A stretch of DNA of 64,000 nucleotides, from assembly GCA_963978895.1 (NCBI GenBank), contig OZ022242.1, forward strand, positions 12,194,462 through 12,258,461. Direction: 5' to 3'. Of this stretch, positions 43,037-54,060 are shown piece by piece. Source of the DNA: Erpobdella octoculata (Eukaryota > Annelida > Clitellata > Hirudinida > Erpobdellidae). The position numbers and the translations under genes are program-made. Within the stretch, counting starts at the first letter, position 1, and every line of letters starts with the position of its first letter. The notes below the pieces were generated by a model that made no database searches, had not been told where the DNA came from, and worked only from the letters and a program-made list of their open reading frames with translations.

Positions 43037-44377
43037 GTGAACATTGAAAGGCACCACCAAGTAGAGCCCGAACGGAAAGAGAACTCCTGTTTCACACCCT
43101 CTATATATGTCTTGAATATCAACAGCCTTGCCAAACCACATGCAATTCAACATCTGCGTGCCGATGTACTTTCAATAGGCCCCGACGTTGTGGTATTAAC
43201 TGAAAGCAAGCTCAATAGAAATCACACAGACGAAGAGTTTGGAATACCGGGATACCTTTGTTACAGACGAGATCGGTCACAACTTAAATCAAATGGAAAG
43301 CCGAGAGGTGGTGGAGGTCTGGTGACCTACGTGTCGGTCAAGTACCAATCCAGCATATACAACCAAAAAATGGAGGATTCGCGATTAGAACTCTTGTGGA
43401 TAATGTTGGAAAATGGTGGGCGCAGGGTAATTGTTGGGGCGGTTTACCATCCTCCTAAGCCGATTTACAATGAGCAAGATCTTCTCCTCCAACTTGAACA
43501 GGTGATGGCCGCAGTTCACCATGACCATGGAGATACCAAGATAGTCATAACCGGTGATTTCAACCAGCTAAAAGATAGCGACCTGCGACTGCTAGGACTG
43601 TTTAAAGAAGAGACCGAAGCCACTAGAGCTGGTCATCATCTGGATAGGGTCTATACATCGGAGCCAATGTACCGAAACATCTCAGTAATTGTTCCTACGG
43701 TTAAAACGGACCACAAGGCCATTTACGCCTCGGCAATAGATTACGACACTCATCGACCGCCCAAGAACAAGGCCAAACTGAAGTGCCGCCTGCACAGACC
43801 AGACCAGCACGCTGCATACTTGGCAGCTTTCTCAAAAACGCGACAAGAAGAGGATACAAACAGTGACTTCGTATTCGACGTCGATGGCGGAGCCACTCCA
43901 CCGTCGCTGCAGGAGTCGTTCGACCGTTTCTACCTGCAGATGCAGAGATTGTTGGATAGGTTCTACCCAATCAGGAACATCACAGTAACAGATCGCGACC
44001 CTCCGTATATCACACCAGAGATCAAGCTGCTGTTGCGAAAAAAGAACGGACTGATGCGAAAAGGGAAGATAGAGGCTGCTGATGCAATTTCTCTAAAGAT
44101 CAGAAAAGGAATAATCGCCAGAAACTGTTCCACACTTACGGGTTCCGGAACCACCAGAGGCCCAAAGGACTTGTGGGAGCGAGTTAGGCAAGTGACTGGT
44201 AAGGATAAACGACGAAAGAACAACTCTACCACTAAAGCAATCACTGCAGACAAACTCAATGACCATTACGCAACCATCTCGACGGAAAGCAACTACGAGG
44301 CTCCTGCAGAAAAACATAGCGTCTGCCGAAATTCAAGATTTTTCTCTGCCTGGCAAGTCTTCCGTGCTTTGGACTGA
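43037..44377 (+). CDS. LINE ORF2 part 1: AP-like endonuclease
   Basis: 446 codons. The apurinic-endonuclease-like domain starts at about residue 24: VLNINSLAKPHAIQHL, VVVLTESKLN (catalytic Glu), GGGGLVTYVS, IVGAVYHPPK, KIVITGDFNQ (catalytic Asp and Asn), LDRVYTS and TVKTDHKAI (SDH-like motif as TDH). It then continues as a linker toward RT. It stops at TGA 44375-44377, exactly where the text continues in the same frame as LKTSASGMDEIPSWFY, so this is a nonsense mutation and not a natural end. Confidence 0.85.
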   Translation: MNIERHHQVEPERKENSCFTPSIYVLNINSLAKPHAIQHLRADVLSIGPDVVVLTESKLNRNHTDEEFGIPGYLCYRRDRSQLKSNGKPRGGGGLVTYVSVKYQSSIYNQKMEDSRLELLWIMLENGGRRVIVGAVYHPPKPIYNEQDLLLQLEQVMAAVHHDHGDTKIVITGDFNQLKDSDLRLLGLFKEETEATRAGHHLDRVYTSEPMYRNISVIVPTVKTDHKAIYASAIDYDTHRPPKNKAKLKCRLHRPDQHAAYLAAFSKTRQEEDTNSDFVFDVDGGATPPSLQESFDRFYLQMQRLLDRFYPIRNITVTDRDPPYITPEIKLLLRKKNGLMRKGKIEAADAISLKIRKGIIARNCSTLTGSGTTRGPKDLWERVRQVTGKDKRRKNNSTTKAITADKLNDHYATISTESNYEAPAEKHSVCRNSRFFSAWQVFRALD

Positions 44378-44398
44378 CTAAAAACCTCCGCCTCCGGA

Positions 44399-45736
44399 AT
44401 GGATGAAATTCCCTCTTGGTTCTACCGAGTCTCGGCACCAATACTTACCGAACCGCTCGCCTTTCTATTTAACTTGTCGTTAAACCAATCACAGATACCA
44501 GACCGGTGGAGGAGATGTCAGATAACCCCGGTTTCAAAAGTAGTTAATCCTCAGGGAAGCCACGAGTACAGACCAATTTCAATTACACCAATACTCTCAA
44601 GGATTATGGAAAAGATGGTGGTACAGCGATTCGTCTATCCTATCCTGGGAAGTTCCGGGTACAACCACTACTTCCATGACCAATATGCTTTCCGTCCAAC
44701 GGGATCCACAACGGCGGCACTAATCAGCCTGACACTACACATTTCCGAACAACTACAAATCCACCCGTATGTCCACGTTATAGCACTGGACTTTTCAAAG
44801 GCCTTCGATACTGTCCGCCACTCAGAGCTTATGAGAAAGTTTGCCAAACTACCAATAGAAGACGAGGCGTACAACTGGCTGGTTGACTTCCTTAGAGGGC
44901 GAATGCACTGCACTAAATTCCAAAACCAAGTGTCGTCTTTAAAAGAAATAAATGCAAGCATCGTCCAAGGTTCAGGAATTGGACCCAGTTGCTACATTGT
45001 TGCGGCATCAGACCTCTCCCCCAGCATAGATGGTAACCGTCTAGAGAAATATGCAGATGATACATACCTTATAGTACCACCGGGTAATTCTCACTTAATC
45101 GTTGATGAGCTCGCGAACATACAGATATGGGCAAAAAGAAATAACCTAAATTTAAACGATTCAAAAACAAAAGAGTTGGTTGTGCGTCGCCCCAGAACAA
45201 AGGCAAACACACTCCCTACCCCTTTGGTCGGAGTGGAGAGGGTGGATGTAATGAATGTGCTGGGAGTCCTGATCGACGGAAGGCTCTCATTCCGAGAGCA
45301 CGTTGACTGGATCAGCACAAAATCTGCACAGTCTTTATATGCACTAAGAAACTTACGGGCTCACGGGCTGTGTGGCCGGGAGCTTTGGACGGTCACGGAG
45401 GCGACACTTATATCCAGGATCACCTACGCCTCTCAATCATGGTGGGGTTTCATAGGTTCGGGAGATCTTCGACGCATCGAGTCAGTCATTAGGAAGGTGA
45501 CACGCCAGGGTTTCTTGGCTCCCGACCGCCCTGATTTTGTGCACCGATGCGCCGTGGCGGATTCAACCCTGTTCAACCAGGTTCTGTCTAACCGCCTTCA
45601 CGTCCTTCACCATCTTCTCCCAGACGTCAAGAAATTGGAATATCACCTTCGTCCTCGAGCTCACGACAGAGTTATTCCGCATGCCGATTCCTTACTTAGA
45701 AAAACTTTTATCTATAGATCGCTGCACTCAAAATAA
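44399..45736 (+). CDS. LINE ORF2 part 2: reverse transcriptase
   Basis: Continuation of ORF2 in the same frame after the stop at 44375. RT motifs: QITPVSKVVNPQ, EYRPISITPILSRIMEKMVV, DQYAFRPTGSTTAALISL, HVIALDFSKAFDTVRH (first catalytic Asp), SIVQGSGIGPSCYIVAASD, EKYADDTYLIVP (catalytic YADD), NLNLNDSKTKELVV and VLGVLIDGRLSFREHV. Terminal part includes TYASQSWWGF and RLHVLHHLLP. No RNase H is seen. The frame is otherwise clean, so the copy is young. Confidence 0.85.
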   Translation: MDEIPSWFYRVSAPILTEPLAFLFNLSLNQSQIPDRWRRCQITPVSKVVNPQGSHEYRPISITPILSRIMEKMVVQRFVYPILGSSGYNHYFHDQYAFRPTGSTTAALISLTLHISEQLQIHPYVHVIALDFSKAFDTVRHSELMRKFAKLPIEDEAYNWLVDFLRGRMHCTKFQNQVSSLKEINASIVQGSGIGPSCYIVAASDLSPSIDGNRLEKYADDTYLIVPPGNSHLIVDELANIQIWAKRNNLNLNDSKTKELVVRRPRTKANTLPTPLVGVERVDVMNVLGVLIDGRLSFREHVDWISTKSAQSLYALRNLRAHGLCGRELWTVTEATLISRITYASQSWWGFIGSGDLRRIESVIRKVTRQGFLAPDRPDFVHRCAVADSTLFNQVLSNRLHVLHHLLPDVKKLEYHLRPRAHDRVIPHADSLLRKTFIYRSLHSK

Positions 45737-45956
45737 CTCAAAATAACTTAAACAATGCCGAACTCTATTTTAAATCTCTGATAAAAACAAGTTTTTAGAT
45801 TTTTAATTTAAGTCTTTAACCTTAGAATGTCGATTGTATTCATTTTTATTTAATTCTTATTTTTTGTATTATTATTTAAATGTAAACCGCTGTGCGTCAT
45901 TGTCAGGCTGGTTAATAAAGATTTACTTACTTACTTACTTACTTACATCTCGGTTC

Positions 45957-47067
45957 GTACTGAATGGCCACTGTAAGGTCGTACTGAATGGCCATAGTCA
46001 TTCAGTATTGCTGAATGTTTAAATTTTCATAAATGTGTTGAGGTTCATTATTGATCAAAATTTTAATGTAATAGAATGAAATTGTTTAATATATTCAATA
46101 CATATACATATTAATCACTACTTCATAATGTTTTATGGTTATGTTTCAGAATGAGAAATCGAGTATCTACAGCTTTGGAGGGGGGATAGTCTCAAAAAAA
46201 CATGGAAAGAGCAGTAGAAGATGTTTTGAAAGCTTGCTTGCCAGATAAATCTGCAGCTGAGAAGCAGAAAAAAGATTTGAGAAGATCCAAATTAAAGACA
46301 TCAAAACTTGCAGCAAGAAGAGATATTTCAAAAAGCTTCCCAGACATCGAGCCTGACGGTGAATCAACGTCTACATATATGGCCACCAGTAAAGATGCTC
46401 ATTTTGCCCTTGACAACACTAAGATAAAAATAGGGGATTGTTGTATTTTTGAATATGTTTTTAACTCGAAAACCTATAATGTAGGCAAAATCATGGAAGT
46501 CAAAGGCGATGAAGTTTCTGCTGATTTTTTGAAGTTTTTGTACAAAGATAGACACAGAAAAAGCCAAATTTTAGTCTAGGGGTAAAGGTATTTGTGAGGC
46601 AGATTTAGATCAAATTATTGTGAAACTAGGAGATCCAATCCTTCAAAAATCCAAGAGAAGAAATGGGCATATCAAATTTTCTTTTGACTTTTCATCATAT
46701 AGTATTGGATTGTAGGCTACAACTTTTTAATAAAATGACAAAATGCTTTATGATTTTTTTAATTAACATTAATTAAGACTGTGCAATAAAACATAATGAT
46801 GTGAATTGTGTCTTCTATAATAAAAATTGCATGAGTGGCCATTCAGTACTACCAGGTTGTATTGAATGGCCACCCAGAAATTTTAGGAGAGGTTGCGTTA
46901 TGGTTTTTTTTATAAAATTGTTATAATTTGAAAAATTTTAATGAGCAGTTTTCAGTAGTGAAATGTTTTTGCTTTCATTATGTGAAAAAAATTTAATTCT
47001 ATCACTTATAGTTTTTTTTGTATGATTGATTTGAATAAAAGTGTAAAATTGTGTGGCCATTCAGTAC
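45957..47067 (+). mobile_element. DNA transposon remnant with doubled terminal inverted repeats
   Basis: GTACTGAATGGCCAC at 45957-45971 and GTACTGAATGGCCA at 45981-45994 on the left are mirrored by GTGGCCATTCAGTAC at 46835-46849 and 47053-47067, with another direct partial copy at 46860-46873. The 15-bp word thus occurs five times near the two ends. Inside is the broken ORF at 46202. Superfamily not identified. It abuts the LINE tail. Confidence 0.65.
46202..46718 (+). pseudogene. Transposon-derived protein fragment
   Basis: 125 open codons (46202-46579): an N-terminal Lys/Arg-rich helical part (AAEKQKKDLRRSKL), then IKIGDCCIFEY, TYNVGKIMEVKGDEVSADFL and a stop after KSQILV. In a shifted frame the text continues GICEADLDQIIVKLGDP, RRNGHIKFSFDFSSYS. 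The combination of a GDxVxVxY...YVGKIxxVxxDExxxxFL block and a following DxxxIVxxLxxP...F block is a C-terminal layout I associate with many repeat-derived invertebrate proteins; this is from memory and unproven. Frameshift near 46579. Confidence 0.4.
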
Positions 47068-48750
47068 TACTCTCCCCTACCCGCAGAATTCCTGAACATT
47101 TTTATAACCACCCACCGCACGTGTCAAAAGATCCTTTAGCGCGTTGAGCATAGGGCCGGGGATTTGAGGCCCATATCGAGTTTAAAAAAACCCCTTTAGC
47201 ATTTCTTCTAAAATTTATAACAGGTCCACCAGTTTAATAAATAACTTTTTTCAACATCATCCTTATCACAAGTCAACGTTATATTTATTTTAATAGGCAC
47301 ACAAAATTTTTAATTTTTTAAAGTTTGTCACAGGTTTTATTTATTTTACTCTATAATCCATTTATATTTCGTCCAATCAATCTGAACATTTAATAGCATG
47401 TAAAGTCTGCAGCGACAAATAAACCCACCAAATTTCAACTTAATTGGATAACGGGAAGTTGGTTTGTTTTGAGTGAGGATTTAAAAAATTACTTCAGATT
47501 CTACCGTCCCCAAATCTTATAGACCAACTTCCCTGCCTAGTAGTCCATATTATCAGAAAATTAGCAGATATAATCGTTTCTCCTAAGGCATGTAAGAAAT
47601 ATGATCAGTGTCACTGAACTCTGTAGGAGGTGCCCCATAAATATTCAAATTGCTGGGTAGAACGACGGATGCTAGGCAGAGCTTTTATTTTCATTTCAAT
47701 TGCCTTAATATCTATAAATTTTATGTATAGGTTTATCAAAATAATAAATTTTAAATTCTTTTATACAATTCCGGTGAATGAGAAAAGGATTCAAAATATC
47801 TTATTTCCATAAACTAAAAAATTGCCCTACACACGAAGAAAATGCGACTGATATACAACTACATTCAAAATCTTTATGTTTTGTTCTGCACCATGCCTAC
47901 CGAATGCCTAGATATGCCTCTGATGACTTACAACAACCACTGGATACAGATAGAACAAAAACAATAACATTGGAAGATCTTGATCATATAAACCTTTCTA
48001 ACAGAGAATACAACAGTGGACAAGCATAATAGTTATATAGAAAAAACTTCTTAGTTAAAACAAATATAAAACTACACTCATGAGAAACTACAGACAGCTA
48101 TTGATGGCTTAAACTGAATAAATATTTTACTATTTCCAGCTGAACATTGTTTATTCTTTTACTTTTGGAACATAACTTGAAACGGTTAAACGAATTAATA
48201 AAATCTCATCATAACATGAAAAAAGCACACGCCCGCCCATTCCGGTTAGAAGAAAACAACAACATGTAATACAACATAATAGATGGAAAAAAACAATTAC
48301 AATAGATTATAGCGAGTTTTACTCAGTAATGACTAATCATATGACAACAGCAATATGACAGCCAGCATGCTAGAAAGGCAAATGCATATGTATAATTAAA
48401 ACTGGTATAATGGCAGAAAAATAATAACACAAAAAATTCATTCTTGTCGTATGTGACTTTATTAAACACAATTAACTCAAAAAATGACTTAGAATGCAAT
48501 CCCCTGAGAAAAAATAGAAATATATATATATATTGGCAATTATAAAATGCATCTCAGTGTTATTTGTTGCATAAAATGCTGTGAAATTAAAAATAAGACT
48601 AACAAAGTTGTATTACCCATCAAAATTTGAAAAAGAAAAAATTAACTCAAAAACATGAATAGACACATAATAAAATAAAAAACCAGGATGTAGAAGCAGT
48701 TATTAAATCAGTCTTTTTGTTCTCAATTATTACCGAACCATGAAATAATT
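47068..48750. other. Intergenic region, nothing firm recognised
   Basis: AT-rich. Two short plus-strand frames (47630-47812, 47778-48029) lack domains and splice support. The 3' UTR and poly(A) site of the minus-strand TRIM-like gene should lie in 48500-48750. Confidence 0.5.
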
Positions 48751-51700
48751 CTAAACATAGGTTGGAAAGAGGATCTTTACTTTGGGGGTCACTGTGAAGA
48801 CCGGATAGATTCTACTGCCTGGTACAAGGTCCCTAATGATTTTTCTCCCCACCAGAGATAAAACCCTTCTACCATCAGGGGCAGAAGAAGTCAATTTGTA
48901 GCTCAGAATTGTCACTTCTGGTGAATCAATCTTCAGGGCAAGGGTTAGACTAACGGGCAGACTCTCGAGTTTGGTGAGAAAGGTAAAGGCAGGTTTCAGT
49001 GAAGGAGAATCTTGAGACTGTTGCTGTTGTTGGGGCTCGCACTTGCCACAATAATACACCAGTCCCCCAACACAGATTATCCCACGAGATGAAGTGGTCA
49101 TGCCCACTAAGTCTCTCATAGAAAGCGGGTCATCTGAGATGCCCGCCCCAAAAATGTAACTGGAGGTTGAGGTAAAGGGCGAAACAAAATTGTTTGGTGA
49201 TGCTGAAGAAATAAGATGATTGTCGATCGGTGAAGAAGAGATATTTTGTTCAACTGTGATTGTCCAGCTGCACTGCCTCTGCACAGGATCTCCAGTATAC
49301 GTGGTGACAGTATTGACATCTCCACCCCAAGTTGTCAGACATCTGGACACGACGTTAGATTGTTTGAAAAGCCTGTGCACGACAGTTGGAAACACCTCTG
49401 TTGGTCTACAAAGAGGACCAGTTTCCATGGAAGCCGTGCAGTTTGCCATCGGAGCAGGAGACGTAGAAACCTTTGGAACTATAGTGTCCCCGCCACTCAA
49501 CCCATCATCTAAAAATTATTTTTAAAAAATAATTGAATTACATTTGAAAGATCTTACAGATTCTATTTTATTTTGTTATCAGTATCATTAGCTTGTCTAC
49601 AAAGCTTGTACATGTTCCACAATACGTTTTTTATTATGACTAATTTCTCATAAAACAGTTAAAATGAAAAAATAATTTAAAAAAATGAAAAAAATGCTTA
49701 TATACAAATGTACTAAAAACTTAAAAATAATATTCAAGTGTATATACATATCTTCTGAACGAAAAGTTTAGTCCAAAAATTTTCATTACTAACACTTAAA
49801 TATTATTTTTAAGTCTTTAGTACATTTGTATACAAGTGTTGTTTTTTTTTAATTTTTTTTTAATTTGGAATTTTTTAGTGTTTAAATTTTTTTTCAAATC
49901 TAAAAACGGATTAATGTATATACACCTGCATGCAATAAATGAACTTTTTACAACCCTTAGAATTGCCTTAAGAAAGCTTTAGAAAATTTAATGAAACAAA
50001 CAACAAAGCAAGTTAATATAAGCGTTGTAAAAACTCTTCAAACCAAAAGTTTGAAGGAACATTTAGGTAAATTCCTTTCCACTGAGATTCCATTACAGTG
50101 TGAAATTGTTCAAACAAGAATTTTAATATGAATAAAAAAACATAAAAACAATTTGGATTTAAAGAAAAAATAACTCAAGGAAATATATTTTCCTTTGATA
50201 TGCTTGATCTGTTTTTTCTTCAGTTTCAGAGCTTAATGTACCAACCATTTATGATTCGCATCAATTTTTAGTTTCGTTTTTTTTACTGAACACTAATAGA
50301 TGAAAAAGATAAAAACAGATAAATACACACTTACCTAGAAACCATGTGAGCAATTTGTCAACTCTTTTTCGAAACTGTTCTGTCCCCGAGAGAAAGAGAA
50401 GCCGCGAGGACTTATCTTTGAACATGTTATTGCATCTCTTCTGTAAAAGACTGACCCTGAGGAGGGTTGAACACATAACAAAAATTATTGTCATCAGACT
50501 AAGTTTACATACAATCTGACCTTTAGAACATTATTTTTATTACAAAACTATTACAGTACAGCAATTTGGAGTCTCACTGTATCATTTATCACCACATTGA
50601 TATTGTATAAAAATTAAAAGGTGTTGAAAACTCGCAAAAGCTAAGAGTGTTACATCAACAGACAGGGCACACAAGGAGAAGTCTGTTCACCAGCTCTGTT
50701 CAGATATTGCACAGTAGTCAACAGACTGGCATGAATCAAGCAATGTGCTCTTGATGGTCTCTGATCGGTTTGGACGGGTATAGCACTACCTCCATACTGG
50801 CCCCAAGCCAAAAAAATAATACAGGCACACCCGTTATGTGCCTCATAAACATCATACAGAACTAGACTGTCTTAAAAACATGAATATAACATAAAAAAAC
50901 ATGCATCAACACTGCACGACATTTCATTTAGTGATAGATAGATGAATGAAAGCTTAAAAACTTAGTTTTATTAATATTAACAGTAACTCACTCTTTTCTG
51001 CTTTTCTTAAACCTGCCAACAACTGGTTGAAGTTGAACAGCCCTTGAAAGGACATCAGCAGGATTGACCAATCCACCAACTCCACTTCCCGATTCTCCAA
51101 TAACCATAGTGCAGGAAGAAGCCACTTCGCCGAGACTGATGACAAACTTCTCACTTTCCATTTTATGCGATTCAGTCCTCCTGGCCAGTCGGCCTCTAGC
51201 TTCGTCCATCTTTTTCAAGGTCAACTTCTTTTCCTCCTCCACAGCTCCCATCAAATCTTCGATGAATCTACGAAACTGTTGCTCGATTCGACTGCAGGCT
51301 GATTTGTGAAGATCCTTTAAAGAAGAAATTAAAGACATTTTGTAGTAAAACATCAACATTGTAGCAGGCAACATTTTTGTTTGTTTGTTCTCCAGTTTTT
51401 AAAGTGCAATAAAAACCAAAACAGAAAAATTGTAAATGGGACTCACGCCAAGTCAGCAAACAGACAGTCAAAAAATAGAAGATAAAAAAATTCTTGTTGT
51501 TATTGTTTCTTAAATTTATATTTTTAATAATTTTTGTTTCTTACATTTTTTCATAGTTATTTTTTTAAACTGAACTTTACATTTTCTTGAAGTTGGTTAA
51601 TTTTATAATGATCTTCCGAGTTTCTAAACGTCCGCAGAACATGGACATCCGGACAAGTGAAAGTTATTAAAAGTATGGAAAAAACATCAAACTTCACTAA

Positions 51701-52099
51701 CATAAGTGTTTTGTGCCAACTATTATGAAAGTCAATTGTTTTCTGACTTCAAAAAGTTTGATAATCACTGATATGAATAAAAGTAGAAGGTTATGAATAT
51801 ATAATTATATGGTTATGTCCCAAGATTAAATTTCATTTGCATCACCATAATGTTGTTACTTAAATCAGTTGTGGATAAGCCCAAGTGGCAAAAAATGACG
51901 AAAAACACAATATAAAATAATTAAATAAGAAATATAAGATATTACAAGAGCAAATGACTACGCATAAACAAATAATATAAAAAGGCAGTGGGCAAATATT
52001 TACTTTAATTTCCGAAGAGAAGACATTGATTTTCAACTGGTTTTCTCTGAGCATTGAGATAATAGAGTTGCACTGCTCTTTTGTTTGGTTGGCCAAATT
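48751..52099 (-). CDS. TRIM/RBCC-like coiled-coil protein, 3' part (5' exons not found)
   Basis: Exons on the minus strand, all phases matching: 52099-52004 (96 nt, phase 0/0), 51314-51013 (302 nt), 50456-50335 (122 nt), 49508-48751 (758 nt, TAA-type end after PTYV). About 425 residues. The 96-nt exon followed by a long coiled-coil exon is the classic exon pattern of TRIM genes, and the text (ANQTKEQCNSIISML; RIEQQFRRFIEDLMGAVEEE, KKLTLKKMDEARGRL) reads like a B-box C-terminal coiled coil, followed by the SLGEVASSC...VNPADVLSRAVQL stretch seen at the end of that region. The last exon is Ser/Thr-rich with a poly-Gln run and ends in a beta-rich segment, SRIYPVFTVTPKVKILF, faintly like a SPRY end. 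RING and B-box exons must lie at coordinates above 52100 or be lost. Ligase activity is therefore inference. Confidence 0.55.
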
Positions 52100-53506
52100 C
52101 TATTAAAAAAAAATCCATACAAAGATATAACAAATAAGTTGAGTTAGAAATGAAATTATTGAAACATATTAAAAACTTTATATAAAGATTAAGTATGGAT
52201 GAGAAAAAATATAGAAATGCTTTTAAGATGTCAGATATGGTTAATATCGTAGTTTTATTTATTAAGACAAGTGAATATATTTATTTTAATCAAAACTAAA
52301 ATGAACGATGCAGAAAGAACTTTAAATATCGTCAGATCTCAATGGCGAAAGACATTTTCCAGAAGTTTTAGAAGAGAGCAGATTTGATTGTATATTTCAG
52401 CTTAGATTAGCTGAAAATCTGCTCCTTGTTGATCTTACATGTAGTGTTTAAAGTATTGTAGAGGCAAACAGCAACTTGAAAGAAGAAAAGTAACAAGATC
52501 TGGCATTAGGTTTGAAAACCAGAGATTTCAGGGTGGATATTTTCAAGCTAAAGAGGTTGGCATTTGAGGACTAAGTCAACCATTGAAATTTGAAGCTAGT
52601 TAAAGCCTTTGGACTGTCAATTATGACAGAAGCTAAATAATTTTGGAGATACTGTCTAAAATAAAGTCATTTTTATTACCATATCTGCTGGTTGACTTCC
52701 TGCTATAATTTTTTATTTATTTATTCAACTAATAATATAATTTCATTACATAAAAAACACAATGCAGTTTTCAATTTTTTCATTTTTGGTCCTGATTTTT
52801 TAACATTGATTTTATCTGAATTATTTCTAACTAAATATTTGCTGAAAGAGCCAAAAACTATAATTTTTTAACTCGATGACTAAAAATGTTTTGCAAAATA
52901 TTTTTTGATGATATTAAGTCTATAAAATATAAAAACATTGACTACAGTCTTCTAAATACTTAATATGTAAAGTATTTGAGGATTGAAAATTTAAGAAACT
53001 TTCAGATCAATATGGAGTAAACACATTTCTTATTAGAAATTTGAAAATAAAATGTTGCTTTCTTTAAATAAACTAAAAAAATCAAAGTTCGTTTCTCTAC
53101 ATAATTTTGTAATTTTAAAATTTGTCAAAAGTTTTAATTGATTTTATTCTATAATTCACTCAAATGTTGTTTAATCGATCTGAAAATTTTTACCAGACGA
53201 CTTTCACAGTAATATATTTAATGATATCGTATCAACTAAGCATCTGCTTCCCGTAATCATTATCTCAATTTCAACCGGGAGATCCCGTATCGTTATTAAA
53301 ACGATACAGCCTGCGGGAAAGTCTCGTATCGAAATAAAATAATGAGACTTAAATTTTTTTCTCGTATAAAAGTCTCAAAACAAATTCCGAGATTTATAAA
53401 AAATATTTTTCAATAAATAGCGAAAGTCATACATATTTAACGATTGTCACAACTGTGAATATTTGAAATTGATTCATCAACATTTATTCATCTACCTATT
53501 GACAGA
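52100..53506. other. Region upstream of TRIM-like exons, nothing recognised
   Basis: AT-rich. I looked for RING or B-box cysteine patterns on the minus strand and saw none. The stretch at 52310-52660 is less AT-rich but has no open frame of note. Confidence 0.45.
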
Positions 53507-53762
53507 ATACGATACGACTTATGAATTTTGTCTCAAATAAAACGATACGATACGAGACGCCTCGAACAATAACAAGACAAAACCGTCAAATAGTTAAAAA
53601 ATTTTTAAATAAAAAAATGACTAGATTTATCTCGTAATGTCTCGTTATTTCTTGTTATCTCGTTTTATTCGAGACAAAATTTCAACAGTTGACATTTCAG
53701 TCGAGATCTCGATATCGTATCGTTTTATTCTAGACAAAATTCAGAAGTCGTATAGCATCCTA
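53507..53762. repeat. Foldback inverted repeat (ATACGACTT...AAAACGATAC)
   Basis: GATACGACTTATGAATTTTG then AAATAAAACGATACGATAC (about 53508-53555) is mirrored with few mismatches by GTATCGTTTTATTCTAGACA then ATTCAGAAGTCGTAT (about 53716-53753). TCTCGTA/TACGAGA words continue on both sides from 53280 to 53800, so the element may be larger. No ORF. Confidence 0.55.
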
Positions 53763-53994
53763 TCGTTTAAAAAAATAACGGGACGCAGAATGCTAGTATC
53801 AACGAAACAAAAAATACTAAGCAGCCTTGCAGTGGCATGAACCTTTTAAAAAAGAGATTGTAAAAATCACAACTACAAAGATTAAGTGCCAACTAAAAAA
53901 AGGAAAATGTTTACCATATTTTAATTGAAATCAAGAATTACTAACAATAAATTAAGTTTAGTTAATAACTATTTTGGTTTAATAGGTTGACAGG

Positions 53995-54060
53995 AATGCA
54001 AGAGGGGAAAGAAACGGGAGAGAGAGAAAAACAATAGAAAAACCCCAGGTACTCCGCTAG
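53995..54060 (+). mobile_element. Helitron family 1, 3'-end scrap
   Basis: GGGGAAAGAAACGGGAGAGA, AATAGAAAAACCCCAGG and CTAG at 54057-54060 followed by T; the hairpin is lost. Confidence 0.5.

Larger units (their letters stand above)
42802..45946 (+). mobile_element. Nearly full-length LINE (endonuclease and reverse transcriptase)
   Basis: A non-LTR retrotransposon. A short basic ORF (42802-43047, ending SHSKKSDKKKFKKKE) overlaps the start of the large frame and may be the end of ORF1 or an upstream leader. ORF2 runs from 43037 to 45736 in one frame, broken only by TGA at 44375. The 3' region ends in a TTAC tandem tail at about 45925-45946. Short tandem 3' tails are usual for CR1/L2/Rex-type LINEs; the exact clade is not settled. 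The DNA transposon at 45957 begins 10 bp later. Confidence 0.85.
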
